The notes under the pieces are model-generated. The model saw nothing but the letters and a program-made list of their open reading frames with translations, had not been told where the DNA came from and made no database searches. A stretch of 64,000 nucleotides of DNA, from the NCBI RefSeq assembly GCF_014861485.1, contig NZ_JACZHT010000001.1, positions 372,001 to 436,000 of the forward strand, in the 5' to 3' direction. How positions within the stretch are numbered: the stretch's first letter is position 1; each line of letters begins with the position of its first letter. This document shows, piece by piece, positions 1-8,935 of the stretch. The position numbers were made by a program, and so were the translations under genes. This stretch comes from Phaeovibrio sulfidiphilus. GTDB lineage: Bacteria > Pseudomonadota > Alphaproteobacteria > Rhodospirillales > Rhodospirillaceae.

Positions 1-3000
1 CAGGTCGAGCTTCAGGACCGCGCACTCGTGGACGCGGGCGTCCATGCGCACACCCAGCGTGGAGGTGCCGGTGTGGGTGGTCCAGGAGTGGCTGCGCAGC
101 GCGGCGGCTCCGCCGGTTTCCGAGAAGTCCTCGCTGTGCGCCATGTTCCAGGCGGCTCCCACGAAGGGCTCGACCATCAGCCAGTCGTTGGCCTGGACGC
201 GCCAGGCGGCCTCACCGAACACCTGGAAGACGTCCGCACCGTAGTCCGCGCTCAGACGCTCGCCGATGACCGAGCGCTTGCTGTCGACCTCGTGACGCGT
301 GTAGAGACCGGCCAGGGTGGTCCGCAGGGTTCCGACCCCCGCATCCCAGACCTTGCCGCCGTAGACACCGCCGGAGAAGCTGTCGATATCGGCCTTGGCG
401 GCGCGATCCGACACCTTGAAGTCCCGGTGGGCGTAGCGGAACACGGCACCGGTGAACCATCCGTCCTCGAAGCCGAAGGAGGCTCCCGCCGTCACGCCGA
501 TGCCGCTCGAGGTGGACTTGGCGGCGTTTCCGTCGCTGTCCCAGGAGTCGTGGCTGCCCGAGACCTGGGCCCAGACGTTGTGGTTCCGGAGCTGGCCGTC
601 GGACGGGGTCAGGCTCACCTGCTCGGTGGAGGCCACCTGGACCCGGCCACCGCCGACGATCCCGTCACGGCTGGGAGCCAGATGGGACAGGGTGTTCAGG
701 ACCGTCCGCGAAAGCTGCGGAGCCCCCTGCCGCAGGGCCCCCGCCACGTTGGCGTAGGCATCACCCGACAGCATGCTCAGGATCTGCAGACCCTCCGAGC
801 GGGAGGCGTTGATAAGGGCATCCTGGACCGGTCCGCCACGCATGCTGGCGACAGCCTGCCCGACCGAACGCTGGTTGGGAGAGGCGCCGTCCCACGGGGA
901 AGGGGCGGGCTTCGGCGGGATGGGCTTGACGGGGTCCGGCTTGGACGGATTGACCGGAGGGGTCACAGGATCGACCGGAGGATCCACAGGATCAACCGGG
1001 GGATCCACAGGATCTGTGCTCGGGCCGCTGAAGGCGGCCACAAGCCCGATGGACTTCACGCGGCTGGGATCGGTCGTCTCGGTGTTATTGGCATCCAGCA
1101 GAACCTGGGCCACGGACAGGAAGGGCCGGTCAGCGGCTTTTGTGATGTTGTTGCCAAACGTGCCGCTGATCGTTCCCTCTTTCGCCGTGAGGACCACGTA
1201 GGTCTTGTTTGTGGACCAGCCGGAGCCGCCCACCGTCCCCACTTCAAGAGCAGAGCCCGTCGGGATGGTCACATTCTCCGTCAGCACAACGAGGCGATCG
1301 TTCGTCACGGTGGAAGAACCGTTTGCAGTGGAGGGGCCGGAATAGGAGGCAAGCTGGTGCTGGGACGCCTGTGTTTCAGCCTCCGGAGCAACGCGAACCT
1401 GAAGGGTGAATTTTTTGTCGTCAGTGACCAACTTATTCACGGTCATGGTGCCGACGGACGTCGCAGTGCCGGGGGCGAGGATTGTCCCCTCCGCTGCCAG
1501 TTTCAGCGTGCCAGCGTAGGAGAAGTCACCCCCAAGGGCCCCGTTGAGCAGCGAGAAGTCACCCGTCGCAGTGTGTGCGCCGGAAAGGTACAGCGTACCG
1601 GCCTCATATTTAAGAATGCCACCCGTACCTGACAGGACGCCGGAGTACCGGGCATCGCTGGCGTTCGCGAAGGCGAGCGTCCCCAGGTTGAAAACATCAC
1701 CCACCAGGCTCTCGCCCCCGAAGTCCATCCGAGCCCCGTTGCCAATACGATAGCCACCCTTGAAGTTCAACTCGTCGATGTCAAAAATAGCCGAAGCACC
1801 ATCCAGGATTTTCAGTTCCTGGGTTGCACCGCCGTCCTTGAATGACGAGCGGTCGGTCGACTGGATCCGGCCGCCGATAAACGCCGGCGTCCCGGTGCCC
1901 GAGACGGTCATGGCCGCGACCTCGACGCCGCCCGGATTCACGTTGATCACACCTTCTGTGGTCAGCTCAAACGTGACCACGTCACCCGGGAGGAATGTCT
2001 TTTCTGAATTAAGACTGTCCTTCCATACGGCATCATTAATCCCCCACCTCCCGCCCAGCTCACCAGCCCAAGTCAACTCAGCATTTTCAGGGGCGTGGAC
2101 CGTCACGTTGGCTGGGCTGTTATCGGAGCCGAACACCAGAAGGGCAGCAATCCGGTTGCCGGAGCCCGGCACGACTGCCTCACCCCGATACTGATAGTTG
2201 AACGAGTTGCCCGCAAAAACCACGTCCTCGCCTCCCGAATTCACACTCAGCAGGGTATAGGTTTTTGGGGAAGAACCGCCATCTGGGCTTTTGAAGTCAG
2301 TCACGTTGATGGTGACCACGCTGTATCTGGCTTCAACGATCCCCGCTTTCAGGGTCAGCATGGGCTCGCCCGGCGCCCCAGCATGCTTCGTGAGGTCGAA
2401 GGCCAGAGTGGCGCCATCAGCGAGGGTGATCTTGCCATCGGCAAGGTTGCCGGTCCCATTACCCACGGTGATCGCGGCGCCGCTTGCATTCACCGCAAGC
2501 GCAGTGTCGGCCAAAAGCAAAAACGAAGAGTCTTCGCCCTTCAGGGTCAGCTGCGTATTGGAGGAGCCAAACGCCAGCGCTCCCTCGGTGACAGCAAACC
2601 TGGTCCCACCGGTTCCCTCGCTCCCGAACGTGCTCACCCCACCCAGCGTCCAGGTTCCGGCGCCGGACTTGGCGATGTGGATCGCCTGGCCGTCAGCAGC
2701 GCGTCCCGCCATGGGATCCGACATGACCACGTCGCCATAGCCAGCAACGTCCAGCCTGGTGCTTGCGGTCGTGGCGTCCAGGTAGATCGAGTTGGCAGCT
2801 CCGCCCCCCTCACCCATAAGGTTGCCTGAGAACTTGATCGACTGACCCGCGTTTTCAGGCGACAGATCCACCATACCACCCGTGGTGTAGATCGCACCGC
2901 CATGACCCGTCGCGGTGTTTCCTTCAAAACTGGCACTGCCCAAGATCGAGACCATGCCGCCCTTGTTATAGATCGCACCGCCATGGCCGTTCGTCGCAGT

Positions 3001-4188
3001 GTTCGCGGTAAACGTCGCGTAGGATTTTTCGTCAAAAGACACTTTGGTGGAGGTGTCGCCCTCGTTATAGATGGCGCCACCGGCACCGGCTGAGTTCTGG
3101 GTAAAGTCGACGGGTGCCGAGAAGGTCACCGTTGACCTGTTGCACCCGTTAAAGATCGCACCACCGAACGTGGTTGCGGTGTTCTTCAGGAAGGTGCTGA
3201 CACCCCCAACCTCAAGCGTGCCAGCGTTGGCAATGGCACCACCGGCCCCCGTCGCGCCTTCCGCTCCGGCCTGGGCCTCGGCCCTGTTCTCGATGAACGT
3301 GCCGCCGCCGGCCAGCGTGACCGTGCCCCAATTGGAGATGGCACCACCAAAAGCCCCAACACCACTCGCCACGTTTTTGGAGAAAATGAGGTGCCTGGAC
3401 GCCGTGATCCCGCTGCTGCCCCCGCCACTGTAAACTTGGATATCACCGCCCGCCTCCCTATTGGCAATGGCGCCCCCATCGGCACCGAACCCGGTCGCAG
3501 TGTTCCCCTCGAACAGGGTGACTGAATTGAAGTTCAGTGTGCCGGTATTGAGAATCGCCCCACCAGCGACATAGGAGTCCGGCTGTGTCGAACCCTGTGC
3601 TACGTTGTCACGGAACGTCGCGTCCGAACCGGAGACGGTCAGATCCCCGGTGTTGAAAATCGCCCCGCCCGACGCCATAAGGTTCTTGTGAACATTGCCG
3701 GCAAAGATCAGGCTGCCGCCATTCTCCCTGCCAAGGTTCAGTGTTCCCTCGTTGTAGACCGCGCCACCGGGGTTTGCGTCCTCGTCCGCCGCGGCAAACG
3801 GCACCGCGTTCCCCGAAATCGTCAGGGTCTTGCCCTCGGCCACGGCAATCGTGGCCTTCTCACCGGCGGCAACGGTCAGTTTCTGATCCGCCGTGCCCTC
3901 AGTGGCTTTCAGTACCGTATCGTCATCGAACGTGAGCATTCCGCCCTTGAAGGTCAGACCGGACAGCACCTTCGGCGTGAAGTCACTGTGGTCCAAAAGG
4001 TATTCCCAGGTCACATCGCTGTCGATCGTGCACGTGCCACCGGTACACTTCGGAACACGCGCGTGGGCGGGAGCCGCCCCCGTCGCCGTCAGCGCCAGAG
4101 CGAGAGCCACACCCGTCAGCGCAAGGCCGCGCCGCCGGCCCCCCGCCTGAGCGGGCGGAGCAAAAGGAATCGTATGAGAGGCTGTCAT
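1..4188 (-). CDS. autotransporter with Pmp-like GGAI repeats (3' end outside window)
   Basis: The minus-strand frame is open from about 4203 to the window edge, giving at least 1396 residues. It starts with a basic N-terminus and a hydrophobic signal segment ending at an AHA cleavage site near residue 43. Residues about 140-430 carry ten GGA[IV]-x-N motifs (such as GGAIYNEG, GGAIFNTG) alternating with F-x-x-N motifs, the pattern of chlamydial polymorphic membrane proteins. A Pro-Val-Asp repeat linker lies at about 1057-1091, and the last 200 residues look like the start of an autotransporter beta barrel (VWAQVSGSHDSWD). I infer a type V secreted surface protein. Start 4188 has GGAG nine bases upstream; ATG at 4203 is the alternative. 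The end of the barrel is not in the window. Confidence 0.85.
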   Translation of the reverse strand, partial: MTASHTIPFAPPAQAGGRRRGLALTGVALALALTATGAAPAHARVPKCTGGTCTIDSDVTWEYLLDHSDFTPKVLSGLTFKGGMLTFDDDTVLKATEGTADQKLTVAAGEKATIAVAEGKTLTISGNAVPFAAADEDANPGGAVYNEGTLNLGRENGGSLIFAGNVHKNLMASGGAIFNTGDLTVSGSDATFRDNVAQGSTQPDSYVAGGAILNTGTLNFNSVTLFEGNTATGFGADGGAIANREAGGDIQVYSGGGSSGITASRHLIFSKNVASGVGAFGGAISNWGTVTLAGGGTFIENRAEAQAGAEGATGAGGAIANAGTLEVGGVSTFLKNTATTFGGAIFNGCNRSTVTFSAPVDFTQNSAGAGGAIYNEGDTSTKVSFDEKSYATFTANTATNGHGGAIYNKGGMVSILGSASFEGNTATGHGGAIYTTGGMVDLSPENAGQSIKFSGNLMGEGGGAANSIYLDATTASTRLDVAGYGDVVMSDPMAGRAADGQAIHIAKSGAGTWTLGGVSTFGSEGTGGTRFAVTEGALAFGSSNTQLTLKGEDSSFLLLADTALAVNASGAAITVGNGTGNLADGKITLADGATLAFDLTKHAGAPGEPMLTLKAGIVEARYSVVTINVTDFKSPDGGSSPKTYTLLSVNSGGEDVVFAGNSFNYQYRGEAVVPGSGNRIAALLVFGSDNSPANVTVHAPENAELTWAGELGGRWGINDAVWKDSLNSEKTFLPGDVVTFELTTEGVINVNPGGVEVAAMTVSGTGTPAFIGGRIQSTDRSSFKDGGATQELKILDGASAIFDIDELNFKGGYRIGNGARMDFGGESLVGDVFNLGTLAFANASDARYSGVLSGTGGILKYEAGTLYLSGAHTATGDFSLLNGALGGDFSYAGTLKLAAEGTILAPGTATSVGTMTVNKLVTDDKKFTLQVRVAPEAETQASQHQLASYSGPSTANGSSTVTNDRLVVLTENVTIPTGSALEVGTVGGSGWSTNKTYVVLTAKEGTISGTFGNNITKAADRPFLSVAQVLLDANNTETTDPSRVKSIGLVAAFSGPSTDPVDPPVDPVDPPVDPVTPPVNPSKPDPVKPIPPKPAPSPWDGASPNQRSVGQAVASMRGGPVQDALINASRSEGLQILSMLSGDAYANVAGALRQGAPQLSRTVLNTLSHLAPSRDGIVGGGRVQVASTEQVSLTPSDGQLRNHNVWAQVSGSHDSWDSDGNAAKSTSSGIGVTAGASFGFEDGWFTGAVFRYAHRDFKVSDRAAKADIDSFSGGVYGGKVWDAGVGTLRTTLAGLYTRHEVDSKRSVIGERLSADYGADVFQVFGEAAWRVQANDWLMVEPFVGAAWNMAHSEDFSETGGAAALRSHSWTTHTGTSTLGVRMDARVHECAVLKLDL

Positions 4189-4203
4189 CAGTCGGGTCTC
4201 CAT

Positions 4204-5124
4204 CCGTCAAAACCTGTTGAGGTGTGATCGTCCCAGTTTTTCATTACTGCTCGTGCGCCCACGCCGGAGCCGGGCGCGCAAAGCCTCGCCGCCGCGCCTG
4301 TCCCGCGAGGACAGTGGAACACGGCTTCAACACAACCTATGGAGGATAGTACGTGGAGGGAAACGGGGGTTCAAGCGACTTCCGGCGACACAAGGATGTA
4401 AACGTCAAAAAATACTCTCGAGTGACAAAATCGCAACATGTAGAGGATAACGCGACTATTACGCCGCTATTGTGTGCTTTTGCTGTAGAAATACGCGCGA
4501 CAACAGATATGGGAGGCAGACGGAGTCCCACCGCCCGGCGGAGTCAGCCGCACCGGACCTGCCCCGGAAAACCTACACGCCAAAAGCGAGTTTATCATCC
4601 CGGGAGCCTGCCCCCGCGGACCGCAGACGGCGACCGCAAGCAACGTCAGCGCCCTGTGGCCAGGTCAGGAAACAGGCTCTGCCACACAGGCCCAAGCCCC
4701 GGAAAGGACCGCTCCCCGGATCCGGATCGAACCGAAACAGGCTCCCCCAGCGCCGCGTCCCGCCCGAAAAGGACGGACTCCGGACGTGATCGCAGGCGTG
4801 GGTGTGAGCGGAAATGGGAACGTGCAGAAACGGGGCACCAAGGGGACGGACGGGGATCCGGGAGCGGGGGCTGCAACAGGCTTTGGCGCCCGCCCCGCCG
4901 CTTCGGATCGTGGGCGCCGTAGCAGCGCGGCTTTGTCCCCCACCCCGCCCGCCCGACCTGCGGGAAACCGGCGGGACCAGTCCGGAGAAGACGAAAGCAA
5001 ACAGGGCCAGAGGGGACCGGGCGGGACCAGAGGGGGCCGGGTGAAAACAGACAGACCCGGGCAAGAAAAACAGACAGACCCGGAGGAAACCGGACGGGAC
5101 AGGACCGAACCGGACGGGATCAGA
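4204..5124. other. 920-bp non-coding stretch between autotransporter and TPR gene
   Basis: No convincing gene is visible. About 4370-4520 is clearly AT-richer than the surroundings and probably holds the autotransporter promoter. From about 4930 to 5110 the sequence is made of short purine-rich near-repeats of the type CGGGACCAGA. ORFs here are short, overlapping and low-complexity. Confidence 0.5.
4409..4436 (-). promoter_or_regulatory. possible promoter of the autotransporter gene
   Basis: In an AT-rich island upstream of the autotransporter start, the minus strand reads TTGCGA, 16 bases, TATTTT. This is only a fair sigma-70 match, chosen because it is the best-placed one; the leader would be about 200 bases. 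Confidence 0.25.
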
Positions 5125-7185
5125 TCAGCGCAGGCGCTCCAGGACCAGCCCGGCCTCCTGCAGGTGCGTGGCACAGTACTCGGCGAAGGGATGGGGCGGC
5201 TCCTGGCGGGAAAAGACATCCAGCGCCTGGCGGAAGGCCTCCATGGACGCGCCCACGGTTTCGGCGTCCTTCTTGCGCATGCCCAGGATCAGAAGAACCC
5301 GGCCCAGGTTGTACTGGGCTCCGGCCCACTTCAGCGGCACCCGGTCCCGGGTGTGTTCCTCCAGGGCGGCACGGTAGGCGCTGACCGCCTCCTCCAGCCG
5401 GATGGTGCCCCGCTCCCGCTCGCCCAGACGCCACAGGGCCGTGCCCAGGTTGTTCATGATCATGGCCCACTCCAGGGGCACCCGGTCGCGGGTGGTTTCC
5501 TCAAGAGCGGCCCGATAGGCCCGGACGGCCTCCTCCAGGCGTGCGGTCCCCCGCTCCCGACGCCCGAGAACCTGAAGAACGGCCCCCAGGTTGTTCTGGG
5601 TTCCGGCCCAGTCCAGAGGCACACGCTCGCGGGTGTACTCCTCCAGGGCGGAGCGGTAGGCCCGGATGGCCTCCTCCAGGCGCGCAGTCCCCCGCTCCCG
5701 CTCGCCAAGGCGAAACAGGGCGCTGCCCAGGTTGTTCTGGGTGGCCGCCCAGTCCAGAGGCACACGCTCGCGGGTGCGCTCCTCAAGCGCGGTCCGATAG
5801 ACCCGGACCGCCTGCTCAAGCCGGGCCGTGCCGGTTTCCCGCTGCCCCATAACGTGAAGCGCGGTGCCCAGATTGTTCTGGGTCATGGCCCACTGGAGAG
5901 GTGCCCGCTCGCGGGTCCGGACCTGAAGCGCCTGGCGGAAGGCCACCACGGCCTCCTCCAGCCGGGCGGTGCCGCCCTCCCGCTCCCCCAGCTTGCGAAG
6001 GGCGTTGCCCAGGTTGTTCTGGGTGGCGGCCCACTCCATGGGAGCCCGCAGACCGGTATGTTCCTGCAAGGCGGCGCGGTAGGCGCGCACGGCCTCCTCC
6101 AGGCGCTGGGTGCCGCTCTCCCGGGATCCCAGGGACTGGAGCGCGTTGCCCAGGTTGGTCTGGGTCCGGGCCCAGTCCTGGGGCGCATCGGCGCGCGAGA
6201 GCTCCTCGAGGGCGGCGGTATAGGCGGCTGCGGCCTGCTCCAGCCGGGGGGCGGCGCCCTCCCGGAGGCCAAGCAGCCACTGGGCCGTCCCCAGGTTGTT
6301 CTGCGCACGAACCCAGACCTCCGGCTCCCGTGCCCGGTCCGCCGAGGACAGGATGGTGCCCAGAAGAGTGATAGCCTCCTCCAGGGCCTCGTTGACGCCG
6401 AACTCGTCCCCCAGATCGTAAAAGACATTGGCCTGCGCGAACCGGTACTCCCGCGCGGTCTCGGGGTCGGCCTTCTGCGCAAGATCCGCGGCCTCTCCAA
6501 AGAGGTTGGCCGCCTCCCGGTAGCTGGAGCGGTTGGGCTGAAGACGGTAGCTGCCCGCCTCCTGGGCCGTGATCTGGGCAAGGCGCAGGTTCTTGCGGTT
6601 CAAGGAGGCCTGAAGCGCCTCCAGCTCTTTTTGCTCCTCGTCGCGGGCCTTGCGGATGAGATCCTTGGCCTCGCGAAGGAAGGCGCGGGCCTTCTCGAAG
6701 TAGCCCTCCTCAAGCGCGGTCAGGGCGCCGTCGCGAAGATGGGCCACCTCGATGTCATCCACCTCCACCGCCCTCAGCCGCGTCCTGAGCTCGTGGAACT
6801 CCCGGGCCTTCGTCTGCAGAAGCGCCACCGCCTGCTCCTGACTGAGCTCGCGCACATCCTCGCCCATGCTCTCCAAAATGGCCTGGAGCGTGGCGATGGG
6901 AACGCCCTCGGTCTGGGAGATGTTGGTGACCTGCGAGATGGTGATCACCGCGCCGTACCCGGCAATCACGTTGCCGGAGCCGTCCCGGACCTCGATCGTC
7001 TGGATGTTGGTGGGCGGAGGCGTGTAATTGAAAATCGACAGGTCGACCAGGACCGCCAGCGTGGCCACCACAAGGCCCACGATCGCCGTCTTTTCCTTGA
7101 TGCTCAGCCCCGGCCACACGGCGGGGATCAGGAGGCGGACGATCAGCCGCCGGGCTGGACCAGGTCGATTGTATTGGCCCGTCAT
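5125..7185 (-). CDS. membrane-anchored TPR-repeat protein
   Basis: This 686-residue protein has one predicted membrane helix near residues 33-53, preceded by an arginine-rich segment, so the bulk is probably periplasmic or otherwise held at the membrane. Residues about 150-235 are charged, helical and likely coiled-coil. Residues 291-666 are eight consecutive 47-residue units with the pattern W-A-x-T-Q-N-N-L-G-x-A-L, then L-G-x-R-E-x-G-T, then R-L-E-E-A-V-x-A-Y-R-x-A-L, typical of tetratricopeptide helix pairs with a long second helix. No catalytic domain is visible, so a scaffolding role is the most that can be inferred. It is not obviously in an operon. The first and last repeats are the most diverged, as expected for solenoid ends. 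Confidence 0.85.
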   Translation of the reverse strand: MTGQYNRPGPARRLIVRLLIPAVWPGLSIKEKTAIVGLVVATLAVLVDLSIFNYTPPPTNIQTIEVRDGSGNVIAGYGAVITISQVTNISQTEGVPIATLQAILESMGEDVRELSQEQAVALLQTKAREFHELRTRLRAVEVDDIEVAHLRDGALTALEEGYFEKARAFLREAKDLIRKARDEEQKELEALQASLNRKNLRLAQITAQEAGSYRLQPNRSSYREAANLFGEAADLAQKADPETAREYRFAQANVFYDLGDEFGVNEALEEAITLLGTILSSADRAREPEVWVRAQNNLGTAQWLLGLREGAAPRLEQAAAAYTAALEELSRADAPQDWARTQTNLGNALQSLGSRESGTQRLEEAVRAYRAALQEHTGLRAPMEWAATQNNLGNALRKLGEREGGTARLEEAVVAFRQALQVRTRERAPLQWAMTQNNLGTALHVMGQRETGTARLEQAVRVYRTALEERTRERVPLDWAATQNNLGSALFRLGERERGTARLEEAIRAYRSALEEYTRERVPLDWAGTQNNLGAVLQVLGRRERGTARLEEAVRAYRAALEETTRDRVPLEWAMIMNNLGTALWRLGERERGTIRLEEAVSAYRAALEEHTRDRVPLKWAGAQYNLGRVLLILGMRKKDAETVGASMEAFRQALDVFSRQEPPHPFAEYCATHLQEAGLVLERLR
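5188..6315 (-). repeat. eight tandem 141-bp coding repeats
   Basis: Direct tandem units of 141 bp encode the eight 47-residue TPR units of the gene above. The central units are the most alike at DNA level, consistent with expansion by internal duplication. Confidence 0.8.
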
Positions 7186-7906
7186 GGCCTGCCCCCGCTC
7201 TCCTCCGCCTGTGTACCCCCGAACCCGTTGCCTGTCGCCGGACTTCGGGACTGAAGAGAAGTCTCTCTGGGACTTACGTTATCGCACAAGACGAGTGGAA
7301 AAAAGAACTATCTCGGAACGTGCGACCGCACAGGGGCCCGAACCGCCCGGATCCGGCGGAATGCTGCGGATCCGATGGACCGGATGAAATCCCGATACCG
7401 GCAGACCGGCACGATGCCGGACCGAAAGGGCCAGTCCGGCGCGGCGAGGGGCGAAGAATCGGAAGAGGCTCCAACGGAACGGAACAGGCCCTGGGGTTTG
7501 GGGGCCGCCGCTGCCCCGCCCGTCAAGGCCCCTGCGGCCCCGCAAGCACCGGCCGGCTGCACCCCATGCACCCGCCCCGGGAATCCACCCGGGCACCGGG
7601 AGCTGGCGCCGCCCCGTGCCCCGCCCTCACCCGGGCACCCGGAGCGGGCCCAGGCAACCCGGCGGGGACGCTCCCCCCGCCGGGATCAAAGCCCGTGTCC
7701 CGGACAGGCCGCGTGCCCCGACTGTCCAATCCCGTCACGCCAGCGGCAACGGACGACCGGCACACCCCCGGATCGTACGCGGCGCCCTGCACCCACTCCG
7801 TAGGGGACGCTCTGCCCCCTGAGGCCATGCATCCCACTCCCCGCACCCCAGTCTCCCACCAATATCAACCTTGGCGTGTACTTTCGGTGCTTTTGCCTGA
7901 ATCGGC
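7186..7906. other. 720-bp GC-rich divergent intergenic stretch
   Basis: It lies between the minus-strand TPR gene and the plus-strand promoter at 7907. It is proline/arginine-coding in all frames, with short repeats such as two copies of CCGGGCACC(C)GGAG near 7590 and 7630. I see no gene with a convincing start or domain. Confidence 0.45.
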
Positions 7907-7935
7907 TTGTTGATCACTTTCTGTTCACGTATAAT
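7907..7935 (+). promoter_or_regulatory. near-consensus sigma-70 promoter
   Basis: TTGTTG at 7907-7912 and a perfect TATAAT at 7930-7935 are separated by 17 bases. Transcription would start near 7942, giving an approximately 75-base leader for the small gene at 8017. Confidence 0.75.
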
Positions 7936-7955
7936 AGAACACATAAGGAACATTA

Positions 7956-7980
7956 CTCAGGTGGGATGCACACACCTGAG
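7956..7980 (+). promoter_or_regulatory. perfect 8-bp inverted repeat in the leader
   Basis: CTCAGGTG at 7956-7963 is matched by CACCTGAG at 7973-7980 across a 9-base loop. It lies just downstream of the predicted transcription start and upstream of the ribosome binding site, so it could be an operator or an RNA hairpin. Confidence 0.5.
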
Positions 7981-8016
7981 CGGGAGCAACACTGGCGTGA
8001 TCGAGGAGAACTGGGA

Positions 8017-8310
8017 ATGGGAGATCTGTACGTTGTCGGTGCGGGGGTCGCCCGCGTCAAATCCGGACGGGCTGTGGTCGTGACGGTCGAGCGCGATGTG
8101 CCGGTTTTTGATGTGTGCTCCGGCGAGGACTCCCCGAGGGGGCCCCGCTCCATTCGCGTGGTGCTGAGCGAGGAAAGCCACGCCCGGGCCCTGCTGTACG
8201 ACCTGGGCACCGCCATTGACAGGGCCTTCGGGGAGAGCTGCGGGCGCCCGGTGGCCTCAGCCCTGCAGCGCCCGGCGACGCGCGCGGCGCACCGTACCGT
8301 TCGCCCCTAG
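8017..8310 (+). CDS. small protein of unknown function (97 aa)
   Basis: I do not recognise this gene. The start at 8017 is chosen because GAGGAG lies eight bases upstream; an in-frame ATG at 7966 would remove most of the leader. The product begins MGDLYVVGAGVARVKSGRAV and reads as a compact basic/hydrophobic domain of about 80 residues with a disordered Ala/Arg/Pro tail. It has no signal peptide, membrane helix or cysteine motif. A strong promoter and a leader hairpin immediately upstream support it being expressed. It stands alone, upstream of duplicated non-coding DNA. Confidence 0.55.
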   Translation: MGDLYVVGAGVARVKSGRAVVVTVERDVPVFDVCSGEDSPRGPRSIRVVLSEESHARALLYDLGTAIDRAFGESCGRPVASALQRPATRAAHRTVRP

Positions 8311-8360
8311 CCGATCACTCCCCTGGCACCCCGCTGCACGCGAGGCGGCGAGCATCCACC

Positions 8361-8582
8361 CGTCATGAAACAGCCGGAGCGACCGCTCCGGCTCACGCGA
8401 CGCGCGGCGGCTGCCCCCGCAGAGGGCATCTCAACACACATCGGGCGGCGTCACCGCACCGACCGGCGCCCGGCGTGGCAGCCGGCCTGGCACGTCAGGA
8501 CCCGGGCATCCAAAACCCGGTCCCGACAGGGAACACCCGGGTTCCGGTATCCAAGGCACCGGCCGCCCGCCCGGGCACGGGC
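8361..8582 (+). repeat. intergenic direct repeat, copy 1
   Basis: A 222-bp unit starting CGTCATGAAACA contains a short hairpin (CCGGAGCG, AC, CGCTCCGG). It is repeated almost unchanged at 8598-8817, with a 2-base indel and a few substitutions. No gene is convincingly encoded. Confidence 0.85.
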
Positions 8583-8597
8583 CCGGCGTGCACCCCC

Positions 8598-8817
8598 CGT
8601 CATGAAACACCCGGAGCGACCGCTCCGGCTCACGCGACGCGCGGCGGCTGCCCCCGCAGAGGGCATCAACACACATCGGGTGGCGTCACCGCACCGACCG
8701 GCGCCCGGCGTGGCAGCCGGCCTGGCACTTGGGGGCCCGGGCATCCAAAACCCGGTCCCGACAGGGAACACCCGGGTTCCGGTATCCAAGGCACCGGCCG
8801 CCCGCCCGGGCACGGGC
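8598..8817 (+). repeat. intergenic direct repeat, copy 2
   Basis: Second copy of the unit at 8361, separated from it by only 15 bases. High identity indicates a recent duplication or active homogenisation. Confidence 0.85.
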
Positions 8818-8872
8818 GATCTCCGGCGCTCCGGGGTACAGCCCACCGCGGCCCGGAAGCGCCGGTGCCATG

Positions 8873-8902
8873 AAAAAAGCCCCCGGGGATGTCCCCGGAG
8901 GC
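8873..8902 (-). terminator. Rho-independent terminator of the RND operon
   Basis: On the minus strand GCCTCCGGGG, a short loop and CCCCGGGGGC are followed directly by TTTTTT, 34 bases after the RND permease stop codon. Confidence 0.85.
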
Positions 8903-8935
8903 TTCGTGTCAGTCGGGATGAGCCGGCCCCGTGGC

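Noticed and set aside
28-1632. 534-codon plus-strand ORF
   Set aside because: Antisense to the autotransporter frame, which has a signal peptide, repeats and a barrel.
5188-6315. Regular 141-bp repeats as a CRISPR-like array
   Set aside because: The repeats are contiguous, coding and without spacers.
4786-7254. 822-codon plus-strand ORF
   Set aside because: Antisense to the TPR-protein gene; its apparent repeats mirror the TPR units.
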